Below are positions 35,234-44,234 of a DNA stretch of 64,000 bases, piece after piece. The position numbers were made by a program, and so were the translations under genes. Source of the DNA: Candidatus Neomarinimicrobiota bacterium (GTDB taxonomy: Bacteria > Fidelibacterota > UBA8477 > JABMPR01); NCBI GenBank assembly GCA_016784545.1, contig JADHUM010000004.1, positions 1-64,000 of the forward strand, in the 5' to 3' direction. Each line of letters begins with the position of its first letter. Positions within the stretch are counted from its first letter, which is position 1. The notes beneath the pieces were generated by a model. The model was given only the letters and a program-made list of their open reading frames with translations, was not told the origin of the DNA and searched no databases.

Positions 35234-36556
35234 ATGAAATCATATTCCAAACCCATACTACTGGGAATTGTCCTTCTGGGACTGTGGTCCTGCGCATCTT
35301 CACCTAAAGGGGGTCCAGGAGTAGATATCCCCGGACCGCATGAAGAGCAGCAAATGGAAAAAAAAGATATCCCACAAGAGAAAATTGTAGTCCACACAGG
35401 ACTGGATGTCATGGAAAAGATGGGTTTTGAACCTCTCCTCGAGAAGCATGTAGGTGTGGTTACCAATCATACAGCTGTGAATAAAAAGGGTGCCCATCTC
35501 GTTGATTTGTTACATGCCAATAGTGACATCACCATCAAGGCAATTTTCGCTCCGGAGCATGGATTTAGGGGGAAAGAGCAAGGCGGTGATGACATTCCAG
35601 GTGGTGTAGATTCAAACACGGGGGTGCCGATACACAGTCTGTACGGTGCTCAACGTGAACCGAATCCAGAAATGTTGAAGGGCATTGATGTTCTGATTTT
35701 TGATATTCAAGATGTGGGTACTCGCTTCTATACCTATATCTCAACCATGGGATATGTCCTTGAGGCTGGTGCAAAATACGATATTCCAGTAATGATACTG
35801 GATCGTCCGAACCCAATTGGGCGTCGTATAAATGGCAATGTTCTCGATGAAGGTTTTGAAAGTTTTGTGGGACGCTACAAAATTCCCATTCGTTATGGCT
35901 TGTCCATGGGAGAGCTGGCCCGCATGATTGTTGGTGAGAAGATGATATCTGGCCTGGAATCATTGGAGCTCCACGTCGTGGAATGTGAGGGGTGGCCAGG
36001 AGATGTGTACTGGTCTCAAACTGACCTCACTTGGTTGCCACCCTCACCCAATATGCGAAACACCAATGAAACCTTGACATATCCCGGTCTTTGTCTACTT
36101 GAAGGTGTCAGAATTAATGAGGGTCGCGGGACTGAGTTTCCCTTCGAATATATCGGAGCGCCCTACATGGATGGAAAACTACTGGCCCGAGAACTTTTGG
36201 CCACGGGGTTGGAGGGTTTCACAGTTGAACCTGTTTCCTACACACCAGTAGATATGCCCGGCGTCTCTATGAACCCGCTCTTTGAGGGCGAAGTTGTCAA
36301 TGGGGTCAATATTGTTGTCACCGATCCAGATAAATTCAAAGCAGTGGATTTCCTGATACACCTCCTGGTTATAACCAAAAAGAATTATCCCGAAGCATTT
36401 GGATGGAGATCCACCCGTGGACCTGATCGTTTATGGGGAGGATCGGGATTGCGTGAGATGGTGGATGCTGGAAAGACCGCCCAGGAAATCATTGCTAGTT
36501 ATCAAAACGAATTGATCGCATTCGAAGCCATTCAATCCAAATACCTGATTTACTGA
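35234..36556 (+). CDS. namZ: NamZ-family (DUF1343) exo-beta-N-acetylmuramidase lipoprotein
   Basis: A 440-residue lipoprotein (lipobox LWSC, about residue 20) with a 40-residue polar linker. The DUF1343 core is canonical: HVGVVTNHTAVNKKG, FAPEHGFRGKEQGG, HSLYGAQREPNPEML, LIFDIQDVGTRFYTYIS, LDRPNPIGRRINGN, WLPPSPNM, LLEGVRINEGRGTEFPFE and WGGSGLREMV. In NamZ the conserved acidic residues in these blocks are expected at the active site. AGGAGC lies before the ATG, 8 bases after the GH18 stop, so the two are co-transcribed. It likely takes N-acetylmuramic acid from muropeptide glycans. Confidence 0.92.
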   Translation: MKSYSKPILLGIVLLGLWSCASSPKGGPGVDIPGPHEEQQMEKKDIPQEKIVVHTGLDVMEKMGFEPLLEKHVGVVTNHTAVNKKGAHLVDLLHANSDITIKAIFAPEHGFRGKEQGGDDIPGGVDSNTGVPIHSLYGAQREPNPEMLKGIDVLIFDIQDVGTRFYTYISTMGYVLEAGAKYDIPVMILDRPNPIGRRINGNVLDEGFESFVGRYKIPIRYGLSMGELARMIVGEKMISGLESLELHVVECEGWPGDVYWSQTDLTWLPPSPNMRNTNETLTYPGLCLLEGVRINEGRGTEFPFEYIGAPYMDGKLLARELLATGLEGFTVEPVSYTPVDMPGVSMNPLFEGEVVNGVNIVVTDPDKFKAVDFLIHLLVITKKNYPEAFGWRSTRGPDRLWGGSGLREMVDAGKTAQEIIASYQNELIAFEAIQSKYLIY

Positions 36557-36607
36557 ATTTAAACATTATATACTGTCTGAGATGATCACAAAGTGAAGGA
36601 CATCCCA

Positions 36608-38272
36608 ATGAATACTGACAAGACTACAAAAGCTCGTTCACCCTGGACCTGGATCCCATCCCTTTATTTTGCTGAAGGAATTCCATATATCATCGTCATG
36701 TTTGTGGCCAGTGATATGTATAAAACACTGGGTGTCCCAAACTCCACTTTGGCTTTATGGACCGGCCTGCTCTATTTACCCTGGGTGATTAAACCTTTGT
36801 GGAGTCCTTTTTTGGACATGTATTCCACCAAGCGCAACTGGATATTCTGGATGCAACTGGTTCTCGCCGTCATGTTCTTTGCCGTTTCTCTCTCACTACA
36901 CCTACCCTGGTGGTTCCCCATGACCATATTTTTTCTCTGGGGCATGGCAATTTCATCAGCAACCCATGATATTGCAGCAGATGGATTTTATATCCTGGGC
37001 TTGAATGAGCACGACCAGGCTTTTTTCACCGGTATTCGTTCAACTTTCTACCGTCTGGCCATGATCGCTGGATTGGGACTCCTGGGAATAATCACAGGTC
37101 TGATCATTGACAACACTGGCCTTGAAACTGTTAAAGTGGATATCCATTCAGTACCATCAAGTGAAATCACTGAGGTGATCACGGAGGCAGATATCATTAT
37201 CCCTGCGGACAATGATGGTGAATCCAGAATTCTTATCTATCCTGAGGTTATCAATGTTCCACTTCCTGGTGGATCTCTCGACTCCACCAACATCTTCTTT
37301 ATCCTCTCCGCGCCACCTGTGGAAGATGTGATTATGAGTTTTGGACAGAAGAAGGGAAGCCAGGACATTAGCCTGGTGACTTCTGGTATTTTGGAATTCG
37401 ACGCGACAAACTGGAATGTTCCACAGAAACAAACCCTCAAAGTCATTGGAAATTTAACCGAAACAGCTGAAGCAAGATTTGAAGCAAAAGCTGGGAATGT
37501 GCCCTTTGGTTGGTCCGTATCCATAGGTTTCCTCGGTGGACTATTTGTCATCTTTGCCCTTTACCACAAATACATGTTGCCACGACCTGCCCGGGATATT
37601 CAAAAAGACCCTGCTAATGAAAAAGATTCCTATATAGAGATATTCACCTCCTTCTTCAAAAAGGAAGGTATCGTGGCCTCAGTATCCTTCATGTTGCTCT
37701 ATCGCTTCTCTGAAGCTCAGCTGACCAAAATGGCTTCACCCTTCCTCCTGGATGCCAGGGAGAATGGTGGGTTGGCGCTTTCACTCACCGAAAAAAGTTT
37801 TGCCTATGGCACGGTTGGCCTGTTGGCCCTGGTCATTGGTGGAATTAGTGGTGGCATTCTGGCATCTCGTCATGGTCTGAAAAAATGGATCTGGTGGATG
37901 GCGTTGGCAATTAATGTCCCTAACACAGTCTATATCTTCATGTCCTACACTATGCCGTCCAACCTGTATCTGATTAATTCCATGATAGCCATCGAACAGT
38001 TTGGCTATGGATTCGGGTTTACTGGATACATGTTGTACATGCTGTATGTGGCAGGTCAGGGAAAGCACGAGACAGCGCACTTCGCCCTGACAACGGGCTT
38101 TATGGCTCTGGGTATGATGATTCCAGGTATGATTAGCGGATATATCCAGGAATTTTTAGGCTACCAGCATTTCTTTATTTATGTCATCCTGTGTACCATC
38201 CCCAGTTTTGTCGCGCTCTATTTTATAAAAATTGACTCTGGATTTGGAAAAAAAGTAGAGGCGAAAGTATAG
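36608..38272 (+). CDS. AmpG-like MFS transporter with a beta-rich insertion
   Basis: A 554-residue inner-membrane transporter. The start SPWTWIPSLYFAEGIPYIIV, then LWTGLLYLPWVIKPLWSPF and SATHDIAADGFYI are characteristic of the AmpG/SLC33 branch that imports muropeptides. Twelve helices are expected, but residues 175-298 form an inserted non-membrane domain between two of them. Its end (GILEFDATNWNVPQKQTLKV) resembles a Calx-beta-like strand pattern. AAGGA lies 7 bases before the ATG at 36608; a GTG at 36593 is before it. It follows the second NamZ gene closely and would bring amino-sugar products into the cell. Confidence 0.83.
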   Translation: MNTDKTTKARSPWTWIPSLYFAEGIPYIIVMFVASDMYKTLGVPNSTLALWTGLLYLPWVIKPLWSPFLDMYSTKRNWIFWMQLVLAVMFFAVSLSLHLPWWFPMTIFFLWGMAISSATHDIAADGFYILGLNEHDQAFFTGIRSTFYRLAMIAGLGLLGIITGLIIDNTGLETVKVDIHSVPSSEITEVITEADIIIPADNDGESRILIYPEVINVPLPGGSLDSTNIFFILSAPPVEDVIMSFGQKKGSQDISLVTSGILEFDATNWNVPQKQTLKVIGNLTETAEARFEAKAGNVPFGWSVSIGFLGGLFVIFALYHKYMLPRPARDIQKDPANEKDSYIEIFTSFFKKEGIVASVSFMLLYRFSEAQLTKMASPFLLDARENGGLALSLTEKSFAYGTVGLLALVIGGISGGILASRHGLKKWIWWMALAINVPNTVYIFMSYTMPSNLYLINSMIAIEQFGYGFGFTGYMLYMLYVAGQGKHETAHFALTTGFMALGMMIPGMISGYIQEFLGYQHFFIYVILCTIPSFVALYFIKIDSGFGKKVEAKV

Positions 38273-38481
38273 TTTCTAAGACATTTCGGACGAAAGCATG
38301 GCTCATGGCTCTCTCATTTTTGGAGTGGTCAATCAGTGTTGCCTAAATGGCCTTTTCAACAGGTGTTGGTATCTTTGGCTACAAGACGAAATTGTATCGC
38401 AAGAAATCCCTTCGCATATTTCTGTGGTTGCCTATATTGATTCCGAAGTCTTCAACATCTCAGTAGTATAAAGAACCGATA

Positions 38482-38507
38482 ACCATTACAGCTAGAGCTG
38501 TATTGGT
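38482..38507. promoter_or_regulatory. 26-bp dyad just before the UMF1-type transporter
   Basis: Arms ACCATTACAGCT and AGCTGTATTGGT around AG, with one mismatch (arms TACAGCT/AGCTGTA perfect). It ends 17 bases before the ATG and next to the ribosome site (AGGAGG at 38511-38516). Either a repressor operator or an RNA hairpin that would affect initiation. The rest of the 252-base gap (38273-38481) shows nothing I recognise. Confidence 0.55.
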
Positions 38508-38524
38508 ACACAGGAGGATAACTC

Positions 38525-39865
38525 ATGGATAAAACCAGAAAAGGTATCTGGGGTTGGGCAATGTATGACTGGGCAAATTCAGCATTTGCCACCACAGTCA
38601 TGGCTGGATTTTTCCCAATATTTTTTAAAAGTTATTGGAGTGCAGGCGCAGATGTAAATGTCAGTACAGCCCAATTAGGTGCCGCTAACTCTATAGCCAG
38701 TCTCATTGTTGCCTTAATGGCTCCCATATTGGGTGCCATTGCTGACAAGGGTTCCGCCAAGAAAAAATTCCTTATCTTTTTTGCCTATCTGGGTGCCCTC
38801 ATGACCGCCGGACTTTTCCTGGTACAGGAAGGGAATTGGCAAATGGCAATTTTCGTGTATGTAATGGGTATTATCGGCTTTTCTGGTGCGAACATATTTT
38901 ATGATGCACTCCTGCCCAGTGTTACCTCTGAGAAAAATATTGACAGAGTTTCAGGTCTGGGTTTTGGCATGGGGTATCTCGGAGGAGGAGTATTGTTTGC
39001 CTTGAACGTAGCCATGACACTTTTTCCTGATACCTTTGGACTTGACGGACCAGCTCAGGCAGTACGAATATCATTCCTGTCCGTGGCAATCTGGTGGGGA
39101 CTTTTCACCCTATTCACCATCTTTTGGGTGGAGGAAGAGAAGATTGAGAATAACCTGGGTGTGATGGACACGGTTAAGGCTGGCTTCAAACAATATCTGG
39201 ACACTTGGAAAAAAATCAGACACCTCCAGACCGTATCAATATTCTTGTTAGCCTACTGGTTCTATATCGATGGTGTAGATACCATTATCAGAATGGCTGT
39301 AGACTATGGCATGTCAATTGGCTTTGAGTCAAATGACCTTATAATTGCTCTCCTAATTACTCAATTCGTGGGATTCCCAGCAGCCATAGTTTTTGGAAGA
39401 CTTGGTGAAAAATGGGGTGTTAGAAAATCCATATATCTGGCAATATTCGCATACATTATTATCACCTTTTATGGTGTCCTCATGACCAAACCAATCGAAT
39501 TCTATGCCCTTGCCATCGCAATTGGACTGGTTCAGGGGGGTATTCAGGCTTTGAGTCGTTCTTACTACTCCAGACTGATTCCCAAGGGACAGGAAGGCGA
39601 ATTTTACGGATTCTATAACATGTTGGGAAAATTTGCAGCAATCCTTGGTCCCCTCCTCATCGGTGTGGTGGGTTTAACCATTAAGGGAACTCTCGGTCCA
39701 TTAGCAAATACTCCAGAACAGCAGATGGCCATTGGTCAAATTGCGTCTCGATGGGGTATTGGATCTGTTGTATTGTTGTTTGTCATTGGAGCTATCCTCT
39801 TCAAATTTGTAGATGAGGAAGAAGGCAAACGAGAAGCTGCCTATATTGAGAAACATTCAGAATAA
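38525..39865 (+). CDS. MFS transporter, UMF1/Atg22 family
   Basis: A 446-residue inner-membrane protein with twelve helices. WGWAMYDWANSAFATTVM is the UMF1 family hallmark, and LSRSYYSRLIPKGQEGEFYGFYNMLGKFA near the C-terminal half is also typical. Substrates of bacterial members are mostly unknown; amino acids or sugars are likely. It follows the AmpG-like transporter, with its own probable control region (38482-38507), and is closed by a terminator. AGGAGGATAACTC precedes the ATG. Confidence 0.9.
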   Translation: MDKTRKGIWGWAMYDWANSAFATTVMAGFFPIFFKSYWSAGADVNVSTAQLGAANSIASLIVALMAPILGAIADKGSAKKKFLIFFAYLGALMTAGLFLVQEGNWQMAIFVYVMGIIGFSGANIFYDALLPSVTSEKNIDRVSGLGFGMGYLGGGVLFALNVAMTLFPDTFGLDGPAQAVRISFLSVAIWWGLFTLFTIFWVEEEKIENNLGVMDTVKAGFKQYLDTWKKIRHLQTVSIFLLAYWFYIDGVDTIIRMAVDYGMSIGFESNDLIIALLITQFVGFPAAIVFGRLGEKWGVRKSIYLAIFAYIIITFYGVLMTKPIEFYALAIAIGLVQGGIQALSRSYYSRLIPKGQEGEFYGFYNMLGKFAAILGPLLIGVVGLTIKGTLGPLANTPEQQMAIGQIASRWGIGSVVLLFVIGAILFKFVDEEEGKREAAYIEKHSE

Positions 39866-39884
39866 GTACTCAAACATCTGAGAA

Positions 39885-39914
39885 AAAGCCTCGGAACAAT
39901 CCGAGGCTTTTTTT
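39885..39914 (+). terminator. Rho-independent terminator after UMF1-type gene
   Basis: AAAGCCTCGGA (39885-39895), loop ACAA, TCCGAGGCTTT (39900-39910) and further T residues to 39914. Eleven-base perfect stem. It closes the transporter operon. Confidence 0.94.
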
Positions 39915-40041
39915 GTACTATCACGGCGAGAAACAGGCTTAAAAAGTCTCAGAACCGGAATGTCCTGTTTCCAGACTCGTATCGATATTTATTTCTGTCC
40001 CGCTTGAAACGCTTATATTTGCGCCGAAAGGATTTAAGAAC

Positions 40042-40350
40042 ATGAAAATTCTAGAACTGATCCAACTTCCCGTCGGGGTTGCTATTCGCTGGGATGATGG
40101 GGATGAAGCACTGATAGATTATCGCAAACTCAGAGATGCCTGTCCCTGTGCAAATTGCTCAGGTGAAAGTGATCTCTTTGGACATAAGACCTTTGGCCTG
40201 CCCATGCTGAAAACAGCAAACACCTATGAGCTGCAATCATTTCGTTGGGTAGGACACTATGCCATACAATTCACATGGGCAGATCGCCATGATTCCGGTA
40301 TTTATACATTAAAACTTCTAAAGGCCTTGGGTGAACCTGATGAAGAATAA
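40042..40350 (+). CDS. DUF971 domain protein (GBBH-like N-terminal domain)
   Basis: A 102-residue cytoplasmic protein. LRDACPCANCSGE gives the cysteine cluster of DUF971, and the WVGHYAIQFTWADRHDSGIYTLKLLKAL end matches the domain found at the N-terminus of gamma-butyrobetaine hydroxylase; standalone bacterial forms are linked with iron-sulfur or molybdopterin protein maturation. AGGATTT precedes the ATG. It overlaps the next small gene. The precise role is open. Confidence 0.87.
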   Translation: MKILELIQLPVGVAIRWDDGDEALIDYRKLRDACPCANCSGESDLFGHKTFGLPMLKTANTYELQSFRWVGHYAIQFTWADRHDSGIYTLKLLKALGEPDEE

Positions 40351-40591
40351 CATAGCTGATCAATCTGATTCAAATTTTCTCCCCAGGATCATTGTTGCCG
40401 TCATGATCATCGGGTCTAGTATAGGTTTGTATAGTATTGCCCTGGATTTATGGCAGGGAGAGATGATCTCAACTTTTGAACGCTTATTGGTCACAGGTTT
40501 TATTCTCGTGATTGTGGCAACCTTAATTTATGTCATTATTCAGCGCATTGAGATGCGTAAAACTGAAAAATTCAGGAGAGAAAAATGGTAG
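40340..40591 (+). CDS. Small two-helix membrane protein
   Basis: About 83 residues with two hydrophobic helices (IIVAVMIIGSSIGLYSIALDLW and LLVTGFILVIVATLIYVIIQ) and a basic tail (RIEMRKTEKFRREKW). The start may be ATG at 40340 or GTG at 40331; both overlap the DUF971 gene. The end overlaps the YbjQ-like gene by 7 bases. No family is recognised; the context says only that it is expressed with its neighbours. Confidence 0.65.
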   Translation: MKNNIADQSDSNFLPRIIVAVMIIGSSIGLYSIALDLWQGEMISTFERLLVTGFILVIVATLIYVIIQRIEMRKTEKFRREKW

Positions 40592-40899
40592 CATGGTATA
40601 CAACAGAGACCGTTGCGGGGAAGCAAATATCCAAACATATCGGCGTGGCAATGGGCAGTACCATCAGAGCTCGCAATATTGGTAGAGATATTATTGCCGG
40701 TCTGAGAACCCTGGTGGGTGGTGAAGTTCCAGAATATACGGAAATGATGGCTCATGCACGCAACCAAGCCATTGAACGCATGCTCCAAAAGGCCAATGAA
40801 ATGGGAGCTGATGCTGTGGTTGGTGTACGTTTTTCAACTGCCATGATTATGCAGGGAACTGCTGAGGTCATGGCCTTTGGAACTGCTGTAAAATTTTAA
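40585..40899 (+). CDS. YbjQ/UPF0145 family protein
   Basis: A 104-residue protein with the YbjQ (DUF74, heavy-metal-binding-like) pattern: TTETVAGKQISKHIGVAMG, then RNIGRDIIAGLRTLVGGEVPEYTEMM, ARNQAIERMLQKANEMGADAVVGVRF. Relatives form a pentameric ring; cargo or metal is uncertain. CAGGAG precedes the ATG. Co-transcribed with the two small genes before it and probably with the methyltransferase after it. Confidence 0.9.
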   Translation: MVAWYTTETVAGKQISKHIGVAMGSTIRARNIGRDIIAGLRTLVGGEVPEYTEMMAHARNQAIERMLQKANEMGADAVVGVRFSTAMIMQGTAEVMAFGTAVKF

Positions 40900-40909
40900 G
40901 CCGCCCATA

Positions 40910-41554
40910 TTGAAATCCAACTCACCTTCCGGAGAAATTGTAGGGACTATCACTGCAAAACGCCTGGATACCATCAAACGAGTGGTCAGTAACCGTCAGT
41001 TTGACTTAACCGTCATTCTCGAAAACATTCATGATCCCCACAATGTAGCCGCTATTTTCAGATCTGCCGATGCTGTGGGGATTGATGAAGTTCAACTGCT
41101 CTATACAAAAGAGAGTTTCCCAGCACTCCACCCCAAGGTGACAGCAGGAGGGGGGAAATGGGTCAAACAAAATAAATATCGGGATCCACAGAAATTGGCC
41201 ACAGATTTAAAGCAAAGGGGTTTCAAAATTTATACAACCCATCTTAGCGTAGATGCAGTTTCCATCCATGATATTGACTGGACTCAACCCTCGGCTGTGA
41301 TTCTGGGCAATGAAAATCGCGGGGTATCTTCGGAAATGACCAAACTCGCCGATGCCAACATAGTCATCCCCATGTTTGGCATGGTTGAAAGTTTAAATGT
41401 ATCAGTGGCAACGGCAGTGGTTCTCTTTGAAGCATGTCGACAACGAATTGCCAGTGGAAAATATCCCAATCCTGAGTCCAAGCCTGAACTCCTGGAGCAG
41501 ATGACAGATGAATGGGTTAAAATAAATATTAACAAGCGAATACGACGGAAGTAG
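40910..41554 (+). CDS. trmH: SpoU/TrmH-family RNA 2'-O-methyltransferase
   Basis: A 214-residue SPOUT enzyme. Motif 1 VILENIHDPHNVAAIFRSADAVGI, motif 2 VILGNENRGVSSEM and motif 3 IPMFGMVESLNVSVATAVVLFEA make the knotted SAM site. The N-terminal RLDTIKRVVSNRQFDLTV resembles TrmH, which methylates G18 of tRNA; other SpoU targets cannot be excluded. The frame starts at TTG 40910 with no clear ribosome site. No in-frame ATG precedes the conserved region. It is 10 bases after the YbjQ-like gene. Confidence 0.88.
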   Translation: MKSNSPSGEIVGTITAKRLDTIKRVVSNRQFDLTVILENIHDPHNVAAIFRSADAVGIDEVQLLYTKESFPALHPKVTAGGGKWVKQNKYRDPQKLATDLKQRGFKIYTTHLSVDAVSIHDIDWTQPSAVILGNENRGVSSEMTKLADANIVIPMFGMVESLNVSVATAVVLFEACRQRIASGKYPNPESKPELLEQMTDEWVKININKRIRRK

Positions 41555-41727
41555 GCTAAGGCTTGCCCCTGGGGATATATCCAATTTCATCTTTTGCTAC
41601 AGTTGACCTGAGCGGACACAGGAGACTGTCATGGATTCATCAAAAAGAAGGTTTGTTGTTGGCACAGAGATAGGTATGTTGTCAATCTCATTAGCGTTCA
41701 TCCGAAACCCAGGTAAGGAATTCAGTT

Positions 41728-42705
41728 TTGATAGACATATTTAGATCGCTCCAAAAACGAACCTATCTATTGCTTCTCATCCTGGTGAGTTTTGCTTCCC
41801 TGCAAGCCATTCCCCCAGAAGCGAATGGTATGATGACAGAAATGGGTGCCATTGCCTATATCAACGAATCAGATGGGAAGGACGCGATTTATGTGAGGGA
41901 TGCAGCATCTAGTAATGTCATTTTCACTTGTGCCTCTGGAAATGTAATCATTCTTACTCCCTCAGTTAGCTATGATGGGAAATACATAACCTTTGTGGTG
42001 GATAATGGCCGCAATCAGAAGACGATACACATTTTAGGACCCATTCAAAAGCTCGATAATAAATGGCAGGCCCATGACCTTGAGGTGATGACAGTAAGAG
42101 GGGGAGCATGGCCAGTATTTAAGGATAATCAATCGGTATACATGTCCATGCCTGAGCAGACTTCGATATCTAATGACGGCTCCTCGAATATCTACCGGAT
42201 CAGTAGCGAGGAAATTATAAAAATTAGCGACAATCAAGGGGTATCGTCTCATATCTGGCCTCTCATCAATCCCACTGGCGACGCATTGATTTATCGCAAT
42301 ATACCACAAACTGATGATATGGGATACACCACTGAACCAGTTAAATCCGTAATTCTTAATCTGGAGTCTGGTAGTAGTGACAAGCATTTTGTGGATCAAT
42401 TTGTCTATCTGGAACAATGGACAAGTCTTGGAGAAATACTTTTTTCATTCAGAGATAAAGATCAGAATGGGAATCGGATCTACGCCTTATACAATCCTGA
42501 ATCCAGAAAGACCAGAGAGATTTATCGCTCTAAATCAAGACAGGGTGCTTTAACCAGCGATTCCAAATTTCTGGCTACCATTCGCCCGGTCCCTGAGGGG
42601 AGTCCACAGTTTGATATTTTCGTGACGGATTTGATTTCCAAGACAGAAATTAATCTGACACAATCACCCAGACAGAGTGAAAGTCTCATCGGCTGGATCA
42701 GATAA
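41728..42705 (+). CDS. Exported beta-propeller-like (TolB/PD40-type) protein
   Basis: A 325-residue protein with a signal peptide (KRTYLLLLILVSFASLQA). The rest reads as repeated blades: AIYVRDAASSNVIF, PSVSYDGKYITFVVDNG, WPLINPTGDALIYR, GALTSDSKFLATIRP and FDIFVTDLISKTEINLTQSP are TolB/PD40-style. It is probably periplasmic. The start is TTG at 41728 with AAGGA 8 bases upstream. No genetic partner is visible; the 173-base gap before it has nothing I recognise. Function unknown. Confidence 0.65.
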   Translation: MIDIFRSLQKRTYLLLLILVSFASLQAIPPEANGMMTEMGAIAYINESDGKDAIYVRDAASSNVIFTCASGNVIILTPSVSYDGKYITFVVDNGRNQKTIHILGPIQKLDNKWQAHDLEVMTVRGGAWPVFKDNQSVYMSMPEQTSISNDGSSNIYRISSEEIIKISDNQGVSSHIWPLINPTGDALIYRNIPQTDDMGYTTEPVKSVILNLESGSSDKHFVDQFVYLEQWTSLGEILFSFRDKDQNGNRIYALYNPESRKTREIYRSKSRQGALTSDSKFLATIRPVPEGSPQFDIFVTDLISKTEINLTQSPRQSESLIGWIR

Positions 42706-42926
42706 CTCAAATCAGTCTTCATTTATGTCGGTAAATATTTAATAAATAATGATTTAGTTTAAATATTTATTGAGAGATAATCTGCAATAAATTTTTGATA
42801 AAATTGATCCTAATTTCTTAGTCTAATCCCCACTTTTTACAGCATAAACCTTGAGTCGCAAGCACCCTAAACTATATTGCAGAGCTTCATTTCATTTGGA
42901 CTCATAAAGATAGGGAAATTGCGCTG

Positions 42927-44225
42927 ATGGCTGTTAAGATTGGAATCATAGCTGAGCACAAACCAGGGGAAGGTCGAATACCTCTCACCCCTGTGCAAAT
43001 CTCACAATTACTCAAGGATCATCCTGACCTTGCTATCACAGTAATGCCCTCTGAACAGAGGATATTTCGGGATGAGGAATTTCTAACATCAGATATCCCC
43101 ATGTCCCAGGATTTGGCAGATGCAAATCTGGTTATGGCGGTAAAAGAAATTGATGTGAAAGATATTCGTAGCAACCAAGCCTATCTTTATTTCTCACATA
43201 CTATAAAGGGGCAAGATTATAACATGCCCATGCTGCAGCACATCCTTGATACTGGTGCAACCCTGCTGGACTATGAACTCATTCGAGATGACAGCGACCG
43301 TCGACTGGTATTTTTTGGTCGTCATGCGGGATTAGCTGGGATGGTGAATACCCTCTGGGCCTATGGACAACGTCTGAAGGTATTGGGGACTTCAAGTCCT
43401 TTTCTTCAGATCAAGCAGGCTCAAGATTATGCCAATCTTGAAGAGATCAACCTTTCACTTCAAATTTTAGGATCAGAAATAAGTCGCTGGATGGCAGACA
43501 AACCTGCACTTGTAATCGGTGTGACCGGTTATGGCAATGTCTCTGGTGGTGCACAGGAAATCCTGGCCAATCTACCCGTGCATGAAATGAGTGCTGAGGA
43601 ACTGCTTGCCGCAGATTTGGATGCATTTCATGGACAGCTCATCAAAGTTGTCTTTAAAGAACAGGACATGTTTGAACCCATTGATTCCAAAACTGAATTT
43701 GAACTTCAGGATTACTTCGATCATCCTGAAAAATATCAGGCAAAATTTCAACCATACTTAAAAAAAATGAATATGCTGGTAAATTGCATTTACTGGGATA
43801 CCCCATATCCGAGACTTGTCACACTTGATGATATTAAAGCCCATTATGAGTCCCATAAAACCCTCATGGTCGTGGGTGATATTACCTGCGATATTGATGG
43901 AGCTATTCAATTCAATACAGGTTCCACCCTGAGTCCAGATCCAGTCTATATTCATGATATTCACACAGGTGAAAAAATAATGGGTTTTGAAGGTGAGGGA
44001 CCTGTGGTGATGGCAGTGGACAATTTGCCTACAGAATTGCCCCGTGAAGCCTCTGAAGCCTTTGGTGAAGCACTTATCCCTTTTGTGTATGCAATGGGTG
44101 TATGTGACTACTCCAAGCCCTTTGAAAGCCTTAATCTTCCACCCCCAGTGAAAAGAGCTGTGATTGCTCATGCTGGAAAATTGACCCCTGACTATGAAAT
44201 GTTGAAAAAATATTTAAAGGCCTAA
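42927..44225 (+). CDS. Lysine-ketoglutarate reductase-type saccharopine dehydrogenase (NAD(P), L-lysine-forming domain)
   Basis: A 432-residue enzyme of the alanine dehydrogenase/PNT-like saccharopine family. GIIAEHKPGEGRIPLTPVQ is its N-terminal lysine-ketoglutarate reductase motif, and FSHTIKGQDYNMPML, DYELIRDDSDRRLVFFGRHAG and VTGYGNVSGGAQEIL (nucleotide loop) follow. It condenses lysine and 2-oxoglutarate to saccharopine with NAD(P)H, or the reverse. The next two genes complete the pathway. The AT-rich 221-base gap before it holds TAAATATTTA words but no defined site. Confidence 0.88.
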   Translation: MAVKIGIIAEHKPGEGRIPLTPVQISQLLKDHPDLAITVMPSEQRIFRDEEFLTSDIPMSQDLADANLVMAVKEIDVKDIRSNQAYLYFSHTIKGQDYNMPMLQHILDTGATLLDYELIRDDSDRRLVFFGRHAGLAGMVNTLWAYGQRLKVLGTSSPFLQIKQAQDYANLEEINLSLQILGSEISRWMADKPALVIGVTGYGNVSGGAQEILANLPVHEMSAEELLAADLDAFHGQLIKVVFKEQDMFEPIDSKTEFELQDYFDHPEKYQAKFQPYLKKMNMLVNCIYWDTPYPRLVTLDDIKAHYESHKTLMVVGDITCDIDGAIQFNTGSTLSPDPVYIHDIHTGEKIMGFEGEGPVVMAVDNLPTELPREASEAFGEALIPFVYAMGVCDYSKPFESLNLPPPVKRAVIAHAGKLTPDYEMLKKYLKA

Positions 44226-44234
44226 CTGAACTCG

